DNA of 51,076 nt from Clostridia bacterium (GCA_017466445.1 JAFTUC010000030.1:1-51076), one strand, 5' to 3'; positions 23,435 through 31,969 are shown, counted from the stretch's first letter. Program-made: numbers and translations. Notes: a model not told the origin generated them from the letters alone.

Positions 23435-24496
23435 ATGCAGAAATTCAGAAAAATCGGAGTACTTACATCGGGTGGAGACGCACCCGGAATGAACGCTGCT
23501 ATCCGCGCGGTAACTCTCGCGGGAGAAACGAGCGGAGTTGACGTCGTCGCAGTCTACGAGGGCTATCAGGGTCTTATGGAGGGCAAGGTAGTCGATTTCT
23601 CCACAGGCAGCGTAAACGGTATAATAAGAAGAGGCGGCACCACCCTCTACTCGGCACGTAGCCCCGAATTCATGCTCGAATCGGGCATGCAGAAGGCCAT
23701 CGAGACCTGCAGGAAATTTGAAATAGACGGAATCGTCACCATCGGAGGCGACGGAACCTTCCGCGGCGCTACCGATCTTACCAGAAGGGGTATTCCCTGC
23801 ATCGGCATTCCCGGAACCATAGACAACGACGTTACCGCAACCGACGCCACCATAGGCTACGACACCGCTCTCAATACCACCATCGGTATGATCGACTGTC
23901 TGCGTGACACCTGCGAGTCTCACGCGCGCTGCAACGTCGTCGAGGTAATGGGAAGACATGCAGGATACATTGCCCTCGAAAGCGCGATCGCTACCGGTGC
24001 CGAGGCAGTAATAATCAGCGAGATCGCTCATGACGAAGAGGCTATCATTAAGAGAATAGCCGATCTCAGAGCGGCAGGAAAGCGTAGCTTTATCATCGTA
24101 GTTTCCGAGGGAATGGGCGCTTACGGCGAGGAGCTTACCGTGAAGATCGAAAATGCCACCGGAGTTGAATCGAGATTCGCTCGCTTCGCTCACGTCGTAA
24201 GAGGCGGAGTTCCCACGGTCGCTGACCGCGTAATGGCTTCGCAGATGGGTGCAAAGGCCGTCGAGCTTCTTCTCGAGGGCAAGAGCAACATGGTCGTATG
24301 CAAGCGTAACGGAAGGATCGTTTCCGAGGACATCGCTTACGCTCTCACAGTTGACAGAATGTTCAAGGGCAAGCTCAAGGAGGGTGACCTCGATCCCTTC
24401 ACAGAGGATCAGATCGAGTCCATGAAGGCACTCTGCGAGATCAGAAAGCAGGAGATTCGCGATCTTTACGATCTTGTTGAAAAAACAGCACGATAA
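23435..24496 (+). CDS. pfkA: 6-phosphofructokinase, ATP-dependent type
   Basis: 353 residues. Phosphorylates fructose 6-phosphate in glycolysis. Motifs in order: VLTSGGDAPGMNAAIRA (nucleotide loop), IGGDGTFRGA, PGTIDNDV with the catalytic Asp, and MGRHAGY. Gly is present both in GGDG and in PGTID, the residues that distinguish ATP-dependent enzymes from pyrophosphate-dependent ones (which carry Asp and Lys there). About 30 residues longer than the 320-residue classical bacterial enzyme, mostly at the C-terminus. AAGGAAGG precedes the ATG. Followed closely by a terminator, so transcribed alone. Confidence 0.93.
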   Translation: MQKFRKIGVLTSGGDAPGMNAAIRAVTLAGETSGVDVVAVYEGYQGLMEGKVVDFSTGSVNGIIRRGGTTLYSARSPEFMLESGMQKAIETCRKFEIDGIVTIGGDGTFRGATDLTRRGIPCIGIPGTIDNDVTATDATIGYDTALNTTIGMIDCLRDTCESHARCNVVEVMGRHAGYIALESAIATGAEAVIISEIAHDEEAIIKRIADLRAAGKRSFIIVVSEGMGAYGEELTVKIENATGVESRFARFAHVVRGGVPTVADRVMASQMGAKAVELLLEGKSNMVVCKRNGRIVSEDIAYALTVDRMFKGKLKEGDLDPFTEDQIESMKALCEIRKQEIRDLYDLVEKTAR

Positions 24497-24506
24497 CACA
24501 AAAAAG

Positions 24507-24536
24507 CACGGAATTCCCCGAAATTCCGTGTTTTTT
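24507..24536 (+). terminator. Terminator after pfkA
   Basis: CACGGAATT-CCCCG-AAATTCCGTG followed by TTTTTT. Confidence 0.85.
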
Positions 24537-24565
24537 GATAATCTGACAAAGTGAAAGGAGCAGAA

Positions 24566-26098
24566 ATGCTTACAGTTCTTCATTCGGCATCTCTTCTCGG
24601 TGCGGACGGCTTCGCGGTCACCATCGAGTGCAGTGTATCGGACAAGCTTCCGATGTTCGAGATCGTCGGTCTGCCCGACAACGCCATAAAGGAATCAAAG
24701 GAAAGAATACGCATCGCGTCCGAAAATTCGGGACTCTTCTTCCCCGACTCAGAGATTCTTGTAAATCTTGCGCCTGCCGATATCAAGAAGGCGGGATCGG
24801 CATTCGATCTTGCGATACTTATCGGAATATTTGCGGGTGCGGGACATCTGAACTGCGACTTTTCGGACAAATGCTTCATAGGAGAGCTTTCTCTCTCGGG
24901 CGAGGTCCGTCCGGTACGCGGAGCGCTCTGCATGTGCATTGCCGCCGCAAAGGCAGGACTTACCGAGATATACGTTTCCGAGGAGAACGCGGCGGAGGCT
25001 TCGGTAGTCGAGGGAGTCAGGGTGCATCCCGTAAAGACGGTGCGCGATCTCTACGAATCTCTCAGCGGACGGCTCGAGCTTCCTACCGTGACCTTTGACA
25101 AAAACGGATTTTTCTCGGAGGCGATACACTCGGAGCTTGATTTCTCGGACGTTCGCGGGCAGGAAAGAGCCAAGCGCGCGATCGAGATCGCCGCGGCAGG
25201 CTCTCACAACATGCTTATGATAGGACCGCCCGGAACGGGAAAGAGCATGCTCGCAAAGCGCATTCCGACCGTTCTTCCCGCAATGACCTTCAGGGAGGCG
25301 CTCGAAACCACAAAGATACATTCGATCTCGGGAATACTGCCTCCGGGCGCATCACTTGTGACATCGCGTCCCTTCAGATCACCTCATCACACGATGTCGT
25401 CAGCATCGCTCGCAGGAGGCGGAAGCATTCCCGTTCCCGGTGAGGTATCGCTTGCTCACAACGGAGTACTCTTCCTCGACGAGCTTCCCGAATTTAACAA
25501 GCAGGTGACCGAAACTCTTCGTCAGCCGCTCGAGGACGGGCAGATAACGATAACGAGAGCGCTCGGAAAATTCACCTTCCAAAGTGATTTTATGCTGGTC
25601 TGCGCAATGAATCCCTGCCGTTGCGGATATTACGGTCATCCCACGAAGAAATGCACCTGCAAGGCGGAGGACATACAGAAATATCTGTCCAAGATAAGCG
25701 GTCCTCTTCTTGACCGCATCGACATACAGATCGAGGTGCCGTCGATTTCGTTTGACGAGATATCCGATCCGACGCCTGCGGAAAGCTCGGAAAAGATACG
25801 TGAAAGAGTCAACGCCGCACGTGATTTCGCGCATAAGAGATACGAAAAAAGCCCTCATGATATAAAATCGAATGGAAGTCTGTCCGCATCTGACGTTCGT
25901 ACCTACTGCAAAGTCGATGACAGCGGGCACGAGCTTCTCAAATCAGCGTTCAACTCGCTCGGACTGTCTGCAAGAGGGCACGACCGCCTGCTGAGAGTCG
26001 CGCGCACGATCGCAGATCTTGAGGAAAGCGAGATCATAAAGGCGCATCACATCGCAGAGGCGATACAGCTTCGAACGCTCGACAGGAAATACTGGTAG
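24566..26098 (+). CDS. comM: YifB/ComM family Mg-chelatase-like AAA+ ATPase
   Basis: 510 residues. N-terminal Lon-like domain (GADGFAVTIECSVS, MFEIVGLPDNAIKESKERI), central AAA+ domain with Walker A GPPGTGKSMLAKR, sensor region and MNPCRCGYYG zinc-knuckle-like loop (CxC...C...CTC), and a C-terminal helical Mg-chelatase domain (SARGHDRLLRVARTIADLE). ComM is a helicase aiding branch migration during natural transformation. ATG at 24566 is chosen over an in-frame GTG at 24551, because AAAGGAG lies right before it. Monocistronic, flanked by terminators. Confidence 0.9.
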   Translation: MLTVLHSASLLGADGFAVTIECSVSDKLPMFEIVGLPDNAIKESKERIRIASENSGLFFPDSEILVNLAPADIKKAGSAFDLAILIGIFAGAGHLNCDFSDKCFIGELSLSGEVRPVRGALCMCIAAAKAGLTEIYVSEENAAEASVVEGVRVHPVKTVRDLYESLSGRLELPTVTFDKNGFFSEAIHSELDFSDVRGQERAKRAIEIAAAGSHNMLMIGPPGTGKSMLAKRIPTVLPAMTFREALETTKIHSISGILPPGASLVTSRPFRSPHHTMSSASLAGGGSIPVPGEVSLAHNGVLFLDELPEFNKQVTETLRQPLEDGQITITRALGKFTFQSDFMLVCAMNPCRCGYYGHPTKKCTCKAEDIQKYLSKISGPLLDRIDIQIEVPSISFDEISDPTPAESSEKIRERVNAARDFAHKRYEKSPHDIKSNGSLSASDVRTYCKVDDSGHELLKSAFNSLGLSARGHDRLLRVARTIADLEESEIIKAHHIAEAIQLRTLDRKYW

Positions 26099-26100
26099 AC

Positions 26101-26131
26101 AGAAAGACCCGTGAAAGGGTCTTTCTCGTTT
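26101..26131 (+). terminator. Terminator after comM
   Basis: AGAAAGACCC-GTGA-AAGGGTCTTTCT, then CGTTTG, directly after the stop codon. Confidence 0.75.
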
Positions 26132-26180
26132 GTACGGATATTTTCGGTTTTATGATGAAATGGATAGATCACAAATAACA

Positions 26181-26215
26181 AAAAGGAACTTTTGATAAAC
26201 AAAAGTTCCTTTTTT
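26181..26215. terminator. Bidirectional terminator
   Basis: AAAAGGAACTTTTG-ATAAA-CAAAAGTTCCTTTTT; U-rich on both strands, so it also serves the minus-strand glycosidase gene ending at 26262. Confidence 0.8.
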
Positions 26216-26261
26216 GCGCAGCGAAAACTATCTACAGTATTCACTAAACTGCAATTTTCAA

Positions 26262-27893
26262 TCAGCCCCTGTTCATTTCGGTCTTTTCCTTAGTGATCCG
26301 CTCGACAGTAGCATTGTCGCAAACGCACGAGCCACAAGAGGTCAGAATGATTGTCATGTCCTCTGAAGCGCTGTTCGTATTGCCCGTGAAAACGATGTTG
26401 TTTGAATATCCTCCGATCAGAGGAGTCTGCGAAACGAAGGTGTTGTTCACGATCTTAACATTCTCATGATAATAAGGAGCCTTGGGCGTCGGGATGAATT
26501 CGGGACAGATTTGGATGATCGCGCGAGGAAGTGTAAAAGAACAGTTTTGGATCGTCAGATCCTGTATCGGACTCGATTCGTACCAATAGCTTGCGTCACC
26601 CGTGAGAATGATGGGAAGCTCTAAGGTCGAATTTTCGAACAGCACCTTTCCGCGTGTTTGCAGACGGATATGTGAGTTCGCCTTGCCGAAAACGCAGTTC
26701 CTTACGGTAAGATTCGGCTGGGTAGAAAGATTTTCGATAAGACCGCCGTTTGATACCTCTACGGGCACATCGGTCACGATAACTGCGTTTTCGCCGTCGA
26801 TCCATGTGATACTCTCTATCTTGCCGATGCCGATACGTTCCATCGTCGGGCCGTTGTAGCTTGCTATCGTATCACCTACATTGAATATGCGAGCGAAGGA
26901 TGTCGGTAACTGAGACGTGTTTTGTACATGCAGGGTACATCCATCAGAGTTGATCGCCGACAGAAAGTTGCCGTGAACGTTGAGGGCATCGTCGATCATA
27001 CCCTCAAACACGCTGTTTTCGATGATCATTTCTCCCTTGCATCCGACGGCGTGTATCAGATCTGCCGTGTTGGAGATGATTCCGCGCGAACGTGAGTCAT
27101 AAGTGGCGATCAAACGGTCAACATAGAAATTTTCGGTATTGAAGGGAGCAAGACCCATGCTGAATCCGTTGATAATACGGAAGTTTTGAACATGGATGTT
27201 GCGGCAATTCATAGTAGTAAGGGCGGTGAGCCAACGAGCTTCGTGGGGAATAGCAATAATGTTTCCCACTTTCCATCCCGACGGATGAGCGCCGTGCAGA
27301 ATAACAGTATCGCCGTCCTCTTCGGCAAGAAAATGCCAATAAGGATAGGGCCAATCTTCCGGGACGATGATATTTTCGCCGGTTACACCCAAATCAAGTC
27401 CCAATCCGAGGCGGCTCTCTTTATCAAAGGGTTGATAAAAAAGTGGGGAAGGACGGGATGTACTCTCCCATGTATCACTTGTGAAAATGAGACCTTTGTT
27501 TTCGACGTCGACTCTGTAGGGGAAGGCATCACCGAATTTCAGCCGTACGGTATCTTCTGTGATTTCTAAAATTTCCGCTTCGGAGTAAGCTGCCCGGTCA
27601 TATTCGATCACACAGTTTTTTACAGTAATATTTTCGCAGTCCTCGAGCAGAATGGGCTGGATCTGACCGTGCAGCTTGAGGGTCGCACCGGCAAAATCAA
27701 GGGTTACGTTTTTCCTGCCCTTCAGATAAAAGGCGATCGGCATCTCCCTTTTTTTGTAGTCGAACATGTACTTTAAATGGAATTCATCACGCGATTTTAT
27801 CGTTTGTTCTAAACAAACATCATACTGAGAACGATCGGCAGTGTAGACACAACCGTCCTCAAAAAGATTGTCTAAGCTTAAAATACGATTCAT
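26262..27893 (-). CDS. Right-handed beta-helix glycosidase, GH110-like (alpha-1,3-galactosidase family)
   Basis: 543 residues with no signal peptide. Repeated beta-helix coils (VTLDFAGATLKLHG, ITVKNCVIEYDRAAY, IHVQNFRIINGFSMGL, MIIENSVFEGMIDDALNVHG, LTVRNCVFGKANSHIRLQ, VKIVNNTFVSQTPLIGGYSN). The MIDDALNVHG motif and overall layout fit glycoside hydrolase family 110, inverting exo-alpha-1,3-galactosidases acting on blood-group B or linear alpha-galactosyl ends. Without a leader it is probably cytoplasmic and would act on imported oligosaccharides. Other beta-helix enzymes (pectate lyase, polygalacturonase relatives) cannot be excluded. Start ATG preceded by AAGGAG. Confidence 0.7.
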   Translation of the reverse strand: MNRILSLDNLFEDGCVYTADRSQYDVCLEQTIKSRDEFHLKYMFDYKKREMPIAFYLKGRKNVTLDFAGATLKLHGQIQPILLEDCENITVKNCVIEYDRAAYSEAEILEITEDTVRLKFGDAFPYRVDVENKGLIFTSDTWESTSRPSPLFYQPFDKESRLGLGLDLGVTGENIIVPEDWPYPYWHFLAEEDGDTVILHGAHPSGWKVGNIIAIPHEARWLTALTTMNCRNIHVQNFRIINGFSMGLAPFNTENFYVDRLIATYDSRSRGIISNTADLIHAVGCKGEMIIENSVFEGMIDDALNVHGNFLSAINSDGCTLHVQNTSQLPTSFARIFNVGDTIASYNGPTMERIGIGKIESITWIDGENAVIVTDVPVEVSNGGLIENLSTQPNLTVRNCVFGKANSHIRLQTRGKVLFENSTLELPIILTGDASYWYESSPIQDLTIQNCSFTLPRAIIQICPEFIPTPKAPYYHENVKIVNNTFVSQTPLIGGYSNNIVFTGNTNSASEDMTIILTSCGSCVCDNATVERITKEKTEMNRG

Positions 27894-27960
27894 AGGTAGA
27901 TCTCCTTATCGTTGCCAATTCCCCAAAGCGATAAACTTTGGAGTGCATATATTCTGCATC

Positions 27961-27989
27961 ATTATAACACATCCGTGCCGGAATGTAAA
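27961..27989 (-). promoter_or_regulatory. Promoter of the beta-helix glycosidase
   Basis: Minus strand TTTACA, 17-base spacer, TATAAT, about 65 bases before the ATG; a small hairpin CCAAAG/CTTTGG lies in the leader. Confidence 0.65.
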
Positions 27990-28077
27990 GTGCGTATGTC
28001 AGTAAATCAAAAAAATGTTTGATTTTAAATAACAGGTAACAATTTAGCAGGTTTTTAAAAAAAATTCAAAAAAACTA

Positions 28078-28106
28078 TTGACAAAGCGAAATGCTTGTGC
28101 TATAAT
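28078..28106 (+). promoter_or_regulatory. Promoter of the tRNA operon
   Basis: TTGACA, 17-base spacer ending TGC, TATAAT, 29 bases before tRNA-Thr. Confidence 0.85.
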
Positions 28107-28135
28107 ACATTCTGCCGCGTGAAACGGGCAGAAGC

Positions 28136-28207
28136 GCTGGTGTGGCTCAATGGCAGAGCAGCTGATTTGTAATCAGCAGGTTGATGGTTCGACTCCGTTC
28201 ACCAGCT
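28136..28207 (+). tRNA. tRNA-Thr (TGT)
   Basis: 72-nt cloverleaf: acceptor GCTGGTG / CACCAGC with discriminator T, anticodon stem GCTGA / TCAGC, loop TTTGTAA (anticodon TGT), T arm with GGTTCGACTCC. CCA is not encoded. Confidence 0.92.
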
Positions 28208-28247
28208 TTGTTATGGATCGCATAAAGCGACTTAACTTAATACTTAT

Positions 28248-28330
28248 GGGGGAATTCCCGAGCGGTCAAAGGGGGCAGACTGTAAATCTGTTGTGCATTC
28301 ACTTCGGTGGTCCGAATCCACCTTCCCCCA
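28248..28330 (+). tRNA. tRNA-Tyr (GTA)
   Basis: 83-nt class II tRNA with long variable arm: acceptor GGGGGAA / TTCCCCC, discriminator A, anticodon stem CAGA / TCTG with loop CTGTAAA (anticodon GTA), T arm GGTCCGAATCC. Same transcript as tRNA-Thr. Confidence 0.92.
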
Positions 28331-28336
28331 CTCAAC

Positions 28337-28376
28337 AAAAAGCCTAATTTGTCTACCAGACAAATTAGGCTTTTTT
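28337..28376 (+). terminator. Terminator of the tRNA operon
   Basis: AGCCTAATTTGTCT-ACC-AGACAAATTAGGCT followed by TTTTT; 14-bp perfect stem. Confidence 0.9.
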
Positions 28377-28377
28377 G

Positions 28378-28545
28378 AATGATGTTTGCCTTCGGCAAAT
28401 GATGTTGGCTTCGCCTAATGATGTTCGCTGCGCGAATGATGTGTGCCTTACGGCACATTGGGCAAACATCGCATCATTGCGACCAACGGGAGCAACATCA
28501 TTTTGAGCGAAGCGAAAAACATCATATCGCCGTAGGCGATGCATC
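28378..28545. repeat. Cluster of short TGATGT-linked hairpins
   Basis: Successive small hairpins, each introduced by (A)ATGATGT: TTTGCCTTCGGCAAA, TTGGCTTCGCCTAA, TTCGCTGCGCGAA, GTGCCTTACGGCAC, then further variants near TTGAGCGAAGCGAAAA and TCGCCGTAGGCGA. Spacing is 18-20 bases. Hairpin arms change while pairing and linker are kept. REP-like intergenic element between the tRNA terminator and the next promoter; no coding potential. Confidence 0.75.
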
Positions 28546-28547
28546 AT

Positions 28548-28576
28548 TTGACAAACAACCGATTTTATGCTATAAT
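28548..28576 (+). promoter_or_regulatory. Promoter of the alpha/beta hydrolase gene
   Basis: TTGACA, 17-base spacer ending TGC, TATAAT, about 50 bases before the ATG. Confidence 0.85.
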
Positions 28577-28626
28577 ACCGCCGATATTATTACGGACCGA
28601 CCGAATTTTACGAAAAGAGGATCATT

Positions 28627-29643
28627 ATGACATACAGAGAAGACACCGGAGCAAGCGAGTCTGCAAAGAAGGAATATCTCGACTCGATACTTAAAATAAT
28701 AGAAGACCGTCAGAGCGACGCGGAAAAGCGCAGAAAAGATCACTCGGCAGACATATTCAAAAATCCCGAAAAGTACCGTGCCGAGCTTCGCGAGATGATC
28801 GGATGGCCGCTCGTCGATCATGCCGACACTTCCCTTCCTCGCCTTGTAAAAAGCGAGCCGCTCGCCTCTTTCGACGGATACGAGGTAAGCAGAATGACCT
28901 TTGAAGTCCTTGACGGTCTTAAGATAAGCGGACTTTTCTTCAAGGCGGACGCAAAGGAAAAAAGACCGCTCGTGATACTCCAGCACGGAGGCGGCGGAAC
29001 GCCCGAGCTTATCGCGAGCTTTTACGGCGACACCTACAACTACAACGATATGCTCCACCGCGTTCGAAGAAAGGGAGTTCACGTATTCGCTCCCCAGCTC
29101 CTTTTATGGAGTGACGATTACAACGTAAATTTCGACCGAAAGGTGATCGACGCCCGTCTCAAGCGCGTCGGAAGCTCGATAAGCGCAATTGAGATATATT
29201 CAATTTCCCGCATCATTGATTATTTCGAGGTCTGCGACTTCGTTTCCGGATTTGGTATGGTCGGACTTTCCTACGGCGGATTTTACACTCTGTTTACTGC
29301 CGCTATTGACACGAGGATAGCTTCGTCGATCTCCTGCTCTTACTTCAACAGCAGAGATCTTCACAAATCGGCATTTACCGACTGGACGTGGAAAAGCTCC
29401 GCCGAGCTTTTCGACGATGCCGAGGTCGCTTGCCTCTGTTATCCGAGACACATCTGTCTGCAAATGGGAGACAGGGACGAGCTTTTTGAAAAGGAAGCGA
29501 CCGAGCGCTCCTTTAAGAAGATCGAGGAGCTTGCGTCCAAGGTCGGTACCTCATGGGTGGATCTCATAATATTTGAAGGAAATCACGAGTTCTGCCGTGA
29601 CGATGCTCCGATAGAGCGTCTTGTACAAGATCTCGGGCTTTAA
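28627..29643 (+). CDS. Alpha/beta hydrolase (acetyl-xylan-esterase/dienelactone-hydrolase-like)
   Basis: 338 residues, cytoplasmic. Oxyanion strand VILQHGGGGTPE, nucleophile elbow GMVGLSYGGFYTLF, acid in LQMGDRDELF and catalytic histidine in FEGNHEF complete the Ser-Asp-His triad. The N-terminal 90 residues are helical and precede the core. Homologues are annotated as esterases or unknown; substrate cannot be told. The neighbours (glycosidases and an SGNH esterase within 4 kb) suggest carbohydrate ester cleavage, by inference. AAAAGAGGA precedes the ATG. Confidence 0.75.
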   Translation: MTYREDTGASESAKKEYLDSILKIIEDRQSDAEKRRKDHSADIFKNPEKYRAELREMIGWPLVDHADTSLPRLVKSEPLASFDGYEVSRMTFEVLDGLKISGLFFKADAKEKRPLVILQHGGGGTPELIASFYGDTYNYNDMLHRVRRKGVHVFAPQLLLWSDDYNVNFDRKVIDARLKRVGSSISAIEIYSISRIIDYFEVCDFVSGFGMVGLSYGGFYTLFTAAIDTRIASSISCSYFNSRDLHKSAFTDWTWKSSAELFDDAEVACLCYPRHICLQMGDRDELFEKEATERSFKKIEELASKVGTSWVDLIIFEGNHEFCRDDAPIERLVQDLGL

Positions 29644-29649
29644 AAAAAT

Positions 29650-29685
29650 CGGAGCATCCGTTATACAGCGGATGCTCCCGTTTTA
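29650..29685. terminator. Terminator between convergent hydrolase and eda genes
   Basis: GGAGCATCCG ... CGGATGCTCC followed by CGTTTTA on the plus strand and by TTTTTTA on the minus strand. Confidence 0.8.
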
Positions 29686-29700
29686 TTTAGCGTTGTCTTT

Positions 29701-30300
29701 TCATGCAAGGATCTTTGAAAGTCTTGCGCAATTTTCCTTGATATCGCCCTTCATCATAAAGCTTCCGCCGACGGCAACTATCTTGTCAAAGGCAAGGAAT
29801 TCAAGGATGTTATCCTCATTCGCTCCACCCGTGGGCAGGAATCTGACCTGCGGGAAGGGTGCGGCAAGTGCCTTGATAGCGCCAAGTCCTCCGTAAACGT
29901 TTGCGGGGAAAAATTTGAGAGTGGTGAGTCCGAGCTCGAGCGCGTGCATTATCTCGGTAGGTGTGACGCATCCGGGAATGTAGGGAATGTCAGCCTCCTT
30001 GCAAACAGCCGCAACCGAATCGGAAAGTCCGGGAGAGACGATAAACTGTGCTCCCGCCTCGATCGCCTGTCTTGCCTGAGTATCGTTTATGACCGTTCCG
30101 GCACCTATCTTCATTTCGGGAAAGTGCTTTCTGCCGAGCGAGATAGCCTCCGGGGCGCACGCGGTACGGAAGGTTATCTCCGCAACGGGGATACCACCCT
30201 CACACATCGCACCAAGAGTCGGAAGAGTATCCTCGATAGACTTTATAACCACAACGGGAACCACCTTTGTATCCTTGAAAAGCGCTTCGTATTTATCCAT
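29701..30300 (-). CDS. eda: Bifunctional KDPG/KHG aldolase
   Basis: 199 residues, the usual length. Cleaves 2-keto-3-deoxy-6-phosphogluconate to pyruvate and glyceraldehyde 3-phosphate (Entner-Doudoroff or sugar-acid catabolism). Active-site Glu41 in AEITFRT, Schiff-base Lys129 in TTLKFFPAN, plus GAGTVIN, IPGCVTPTEIM and LPTGGAN. The gene stands alone; no kdgK or dehydratase nearby. Promoter at 30339-30367; divergent from the SGNH hydrolase gene. Confidence 0.93.
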   Translation of the reverse strand: MDKYEALFKDTKVVPVVVIKSIEDTLPTLGAMCEGGIPVAEITFRTACAPEAISLGRKHFPEMKIGAGTVINDTQARQAIEAGAQFIVSPGLSDSVAAVCKEADIPYIPGCVTPTEIMHALELGLTTLKFFPANVYGGLGAIKALAAPFPQVRFLPTGGANEDNILEFLAFDKIVAVGGSFMMKGDIKENCARLSKILA

Positions 30301-30338
30301 TTTATCTACTCCTTATCATCTGATCTATACATATGGGA

Positions 30339-30367
30339 ATTATATCACACAAAATCGCGCTTGTCAA
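30339..30367 (-). promoter_or_regulatory. Promoter of eda
   Basis: Minus strand TTGACA, 17-base spacer, TATAAT, about 40 bases before the ATG. Confidence 0.82.
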
Positions 30368-30405
30368 TGAAATTTGCAGACATTTGATCATATTTCGATA
30401 GGCTA

Positions 30406-30434
30406 TTGACTTTTGCTATTTTCAATGCTATAAT
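30406..30434 (+). promoter_or_regulatory. Promoter of the SGNH hydrolase gene
   Basis: TTGACT, 17-base spacer ending TGC, TATAAT; divergent from the eda promoter with 38 bases between them. Confidence 0.82.
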
Positions 30435-30472
30435 TGACAAAGGTTCGTTTTGACCAAAGAAAGGAAACAAAA

Positions 30473-31120
30473 ATGATGAAAATACTTTTTCAAGGCGACT
30501 CAATAACCGATGTCGGTCGTGCAAGAGACAACGATGTAAACGTAGGTCGCGGATATCCGCACCTTGTAAAGGCATCTCTCGGATACACTGAGCCCGGATG
30601 CTACAGCTTTATAAACAGAGGCATCAGCGGAAACCGCATAGTTGACATCTACGCGCGCATAAAGATCGATATTATAAACCTTTCTCCCGATTTTATGAGC
30701 ATCCTTATCGGAATAAACGACGTATGGCACGAATTCGGAAGCAAGAACGGAGTTTCTGCCGAAAAGTTTGAAAAGATATATTCCATGCTCATAGAAGAGA
30801 TCAAAGACGCTCTTCCAGATATTAAGATACTGATCATGGAGCCCTTCGTGCTTCCCGCCTGCTCTACCCAGGGAGTCCTCGAGAACGGAAGCGACAAATA
30901 TACTGCATTCAGACGCGAAACCGAACTCAGAGCGGCGGCAGCCCGTCGCATAGCTGAAAAATACTCTCTCGGATTCCTGCCTCTTCAGGAGGTATTTGAC
31001 AAGGCGTGCGAAAAGGCAGAGCCGTCCTATTGGCTCGCGGACGGTGTACACCCGACCGAAGCGGGACACGCGCTCATCACTGAGCTCTGGATCAAAAAAT
31101 TCAACGAAATGATGAAATAA
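30473..31120 (+). CDS. SGNH/GDSL-type esterase
   Basis: 215 residues, no signal peptide. Block I FQGDSITDVGR with the nucleophile serine, block II Gly in NRGISGNRIVD, block III LIGINDVWHEF and block V WLADGVHPTEAGH with the Asp-His pair. Family members deacetylate xylan, rhamnogalacturonan and other sugars; substrate unknown here. ATG at 30473 chosen because AAAGGAAAC precedes it; the frame extends upstream into the promoter and is not used. A second ATG follows directly. Confidence 0.82.
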   Translation: MMKILFQGDSITDVGRARDNDVNVGRGYPHLVKASLGYTEPGCYSFINRGISGNRIVDIYARIKIDIINLSPDFMSILIGINDVWHEFGSKNGVSAEKFEKIYSMLIEEIKDALPDIKILIMEPFVLPACSTQGVLENGSDKYTAFRRETELRAAAARRIAEKYSLGFLPLQEVFDKACEKAEPSYWLADGVHPTEAGHALITELWIKKFNEMMK

Positions 31121-31171
31121 AGAACAAAAAACGCTTGCGAAAAGGTGTGCACAGTTAGCGGAAAATTTATC

Positions 31172-31231
31172 TAACCCTCGGTAGGGGCGAACTGTGTTCG
31201 CCCGCGGGAGACCGCAGGTCTCCCCTACGGA
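31172..31231. repeat. GTAGGGG-type palindromic element, copy 1
   Basis: Ends GTAGGGG / CCCCTAC enclose two hairpins, GGGCGAAC-TGT-GTTCGCCC and GGGAGACC-GCA-GGTCTCCC. Related to 31970-32040 and, in its termini, to 50841-50998. Probably a MITE-like or REP-like repeat. Confidence 0.6.
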
Positions 31232-31263
31232 TAAGCAAAAATTGATACGCAGAAAACAAAGAA

Positions 31264-31306
31264 ATAACCCCAACAGATTTTTCAAAACCTGTAGGGGTAA
31301 TTTTTA
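31264..31306. terminator. Bidirectional terminator
   Basis: TAACCCCAACAG ... CTGTAGGGGTA followed by ATTTTTATTTA on the plus strand; on the minus strand it follows the stop of the gene at 31304. Confidence 0.6.
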
Positions 31307-31690
31307 TTTAGTAATTCGCCATTTCATGGATTCTGCAATAACGTACGATCCTTTTTTCATATCTTCTGCACTTGTATAAATATCATCCATCCAAACAATT
31401 AGATTATTTTCGTTAAAAAACACGGAAACATCAAAAATATCCGATTGATTGTCTTTGATTTGCCATTCCAAAAGATTTTCAAACTCTATTTCAACCACAG
31501 CATCCCAAATGCTTGTCACTAGTATTTTGAGAACCAACTTTGTTTTTGCCGGTTCAAAATAATGACCACCTTTTATTTTCGATATGCCATTGTTATTATA
31601 TTTAACCTCCACAACATATCCATCGTGTAACGAGTTGGTTTTATCAAGAAAGTCCTTTATATCATTTGTACTCTTTATTGAATGTAACAT
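31304..31690 (-). CDS. Hypothetical protein (128 aa)
   Basis: Starts MLHSIKSTNDIKDFLDKTNS; ATG at 31690 has AAGGAAGAAG upstream, while the longer frame to 31945 only reads through a repeat element. Contents are alternating beta strands (GYVVEVKYNN, KLVLKILVTSIWDAVVEIEF, DIFDVSVFFNENNLIVWMDD) with an early LHDGYV motif. No membrane segment. Similar small proteins with a C-terminal W-rich beta half are found scattered in Clostridia without known function; I cannot assign one. Bases are more A/T-rich than its neighbours, suggesting acquisition, and it is enclosed by palindromic repeats on both sides. Confidence 0.65.
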   Translation of the reverse strand: MLHSIKSTNDIKDFLDKTNSLHDGYVVEVKYNNNGISKIKGGHYFEPAKTKLVLKILVTSIWDAVVEIEFENLLEWQIKDNQSDIFDVSVFFNENNLIVWMDDIYTSAEDMKKGSYVIAESMKWRITK

Positions 31691-31792
31691 TATGCTTCTT
31701 CCTTCTACAAGTCGTTGTTTTATCGCCGGTTTAGCCTTTGTATTACAAAGGCACAGGGCAAAGCCCATACCCCTAAAGATGCACGTATCTTT

Positions 31793-31903
31793 AGGCTCTC
31801 CCTTAGGGAGAGCTCCCGCGATAGCGGGTGAGAGGGTAGTCGTTGCAACAATTTGCCCTCTCCGTCGGCTACGCCGCCACCTCTCCCAAAGGGAGAGGCT
31901 TTT
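31793..31903. repeat. CTCTCCC-type palindromic repeat (MITE-like)
   Basis: About 110 bases with terminal GGCTCTCCCTTAGGGAGAGC and CCTCTCCCAAAGGGAGAGG, an internal GCTCCCGCGATAGCGGG and a central CGTCGGCTACGCCG. This is a recurrent non-coding repeat of clostridial genomes by my recollection, here only one copy. Confidence 0.6.
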
Positions 31904-31969
31904 CGTTAGCACCATTATAACACAAATCGGCAGAGAAAACAACATCTCTGCCGAAATTTATGTGTGTCC

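Noticed and set aside
31691-31945. N-terminal extension of the hypothetical gene at 31304
   Set aside because: It reads through the CTCTCCC repeat element; the internal ATG at 31690 has the ribosome binding site.
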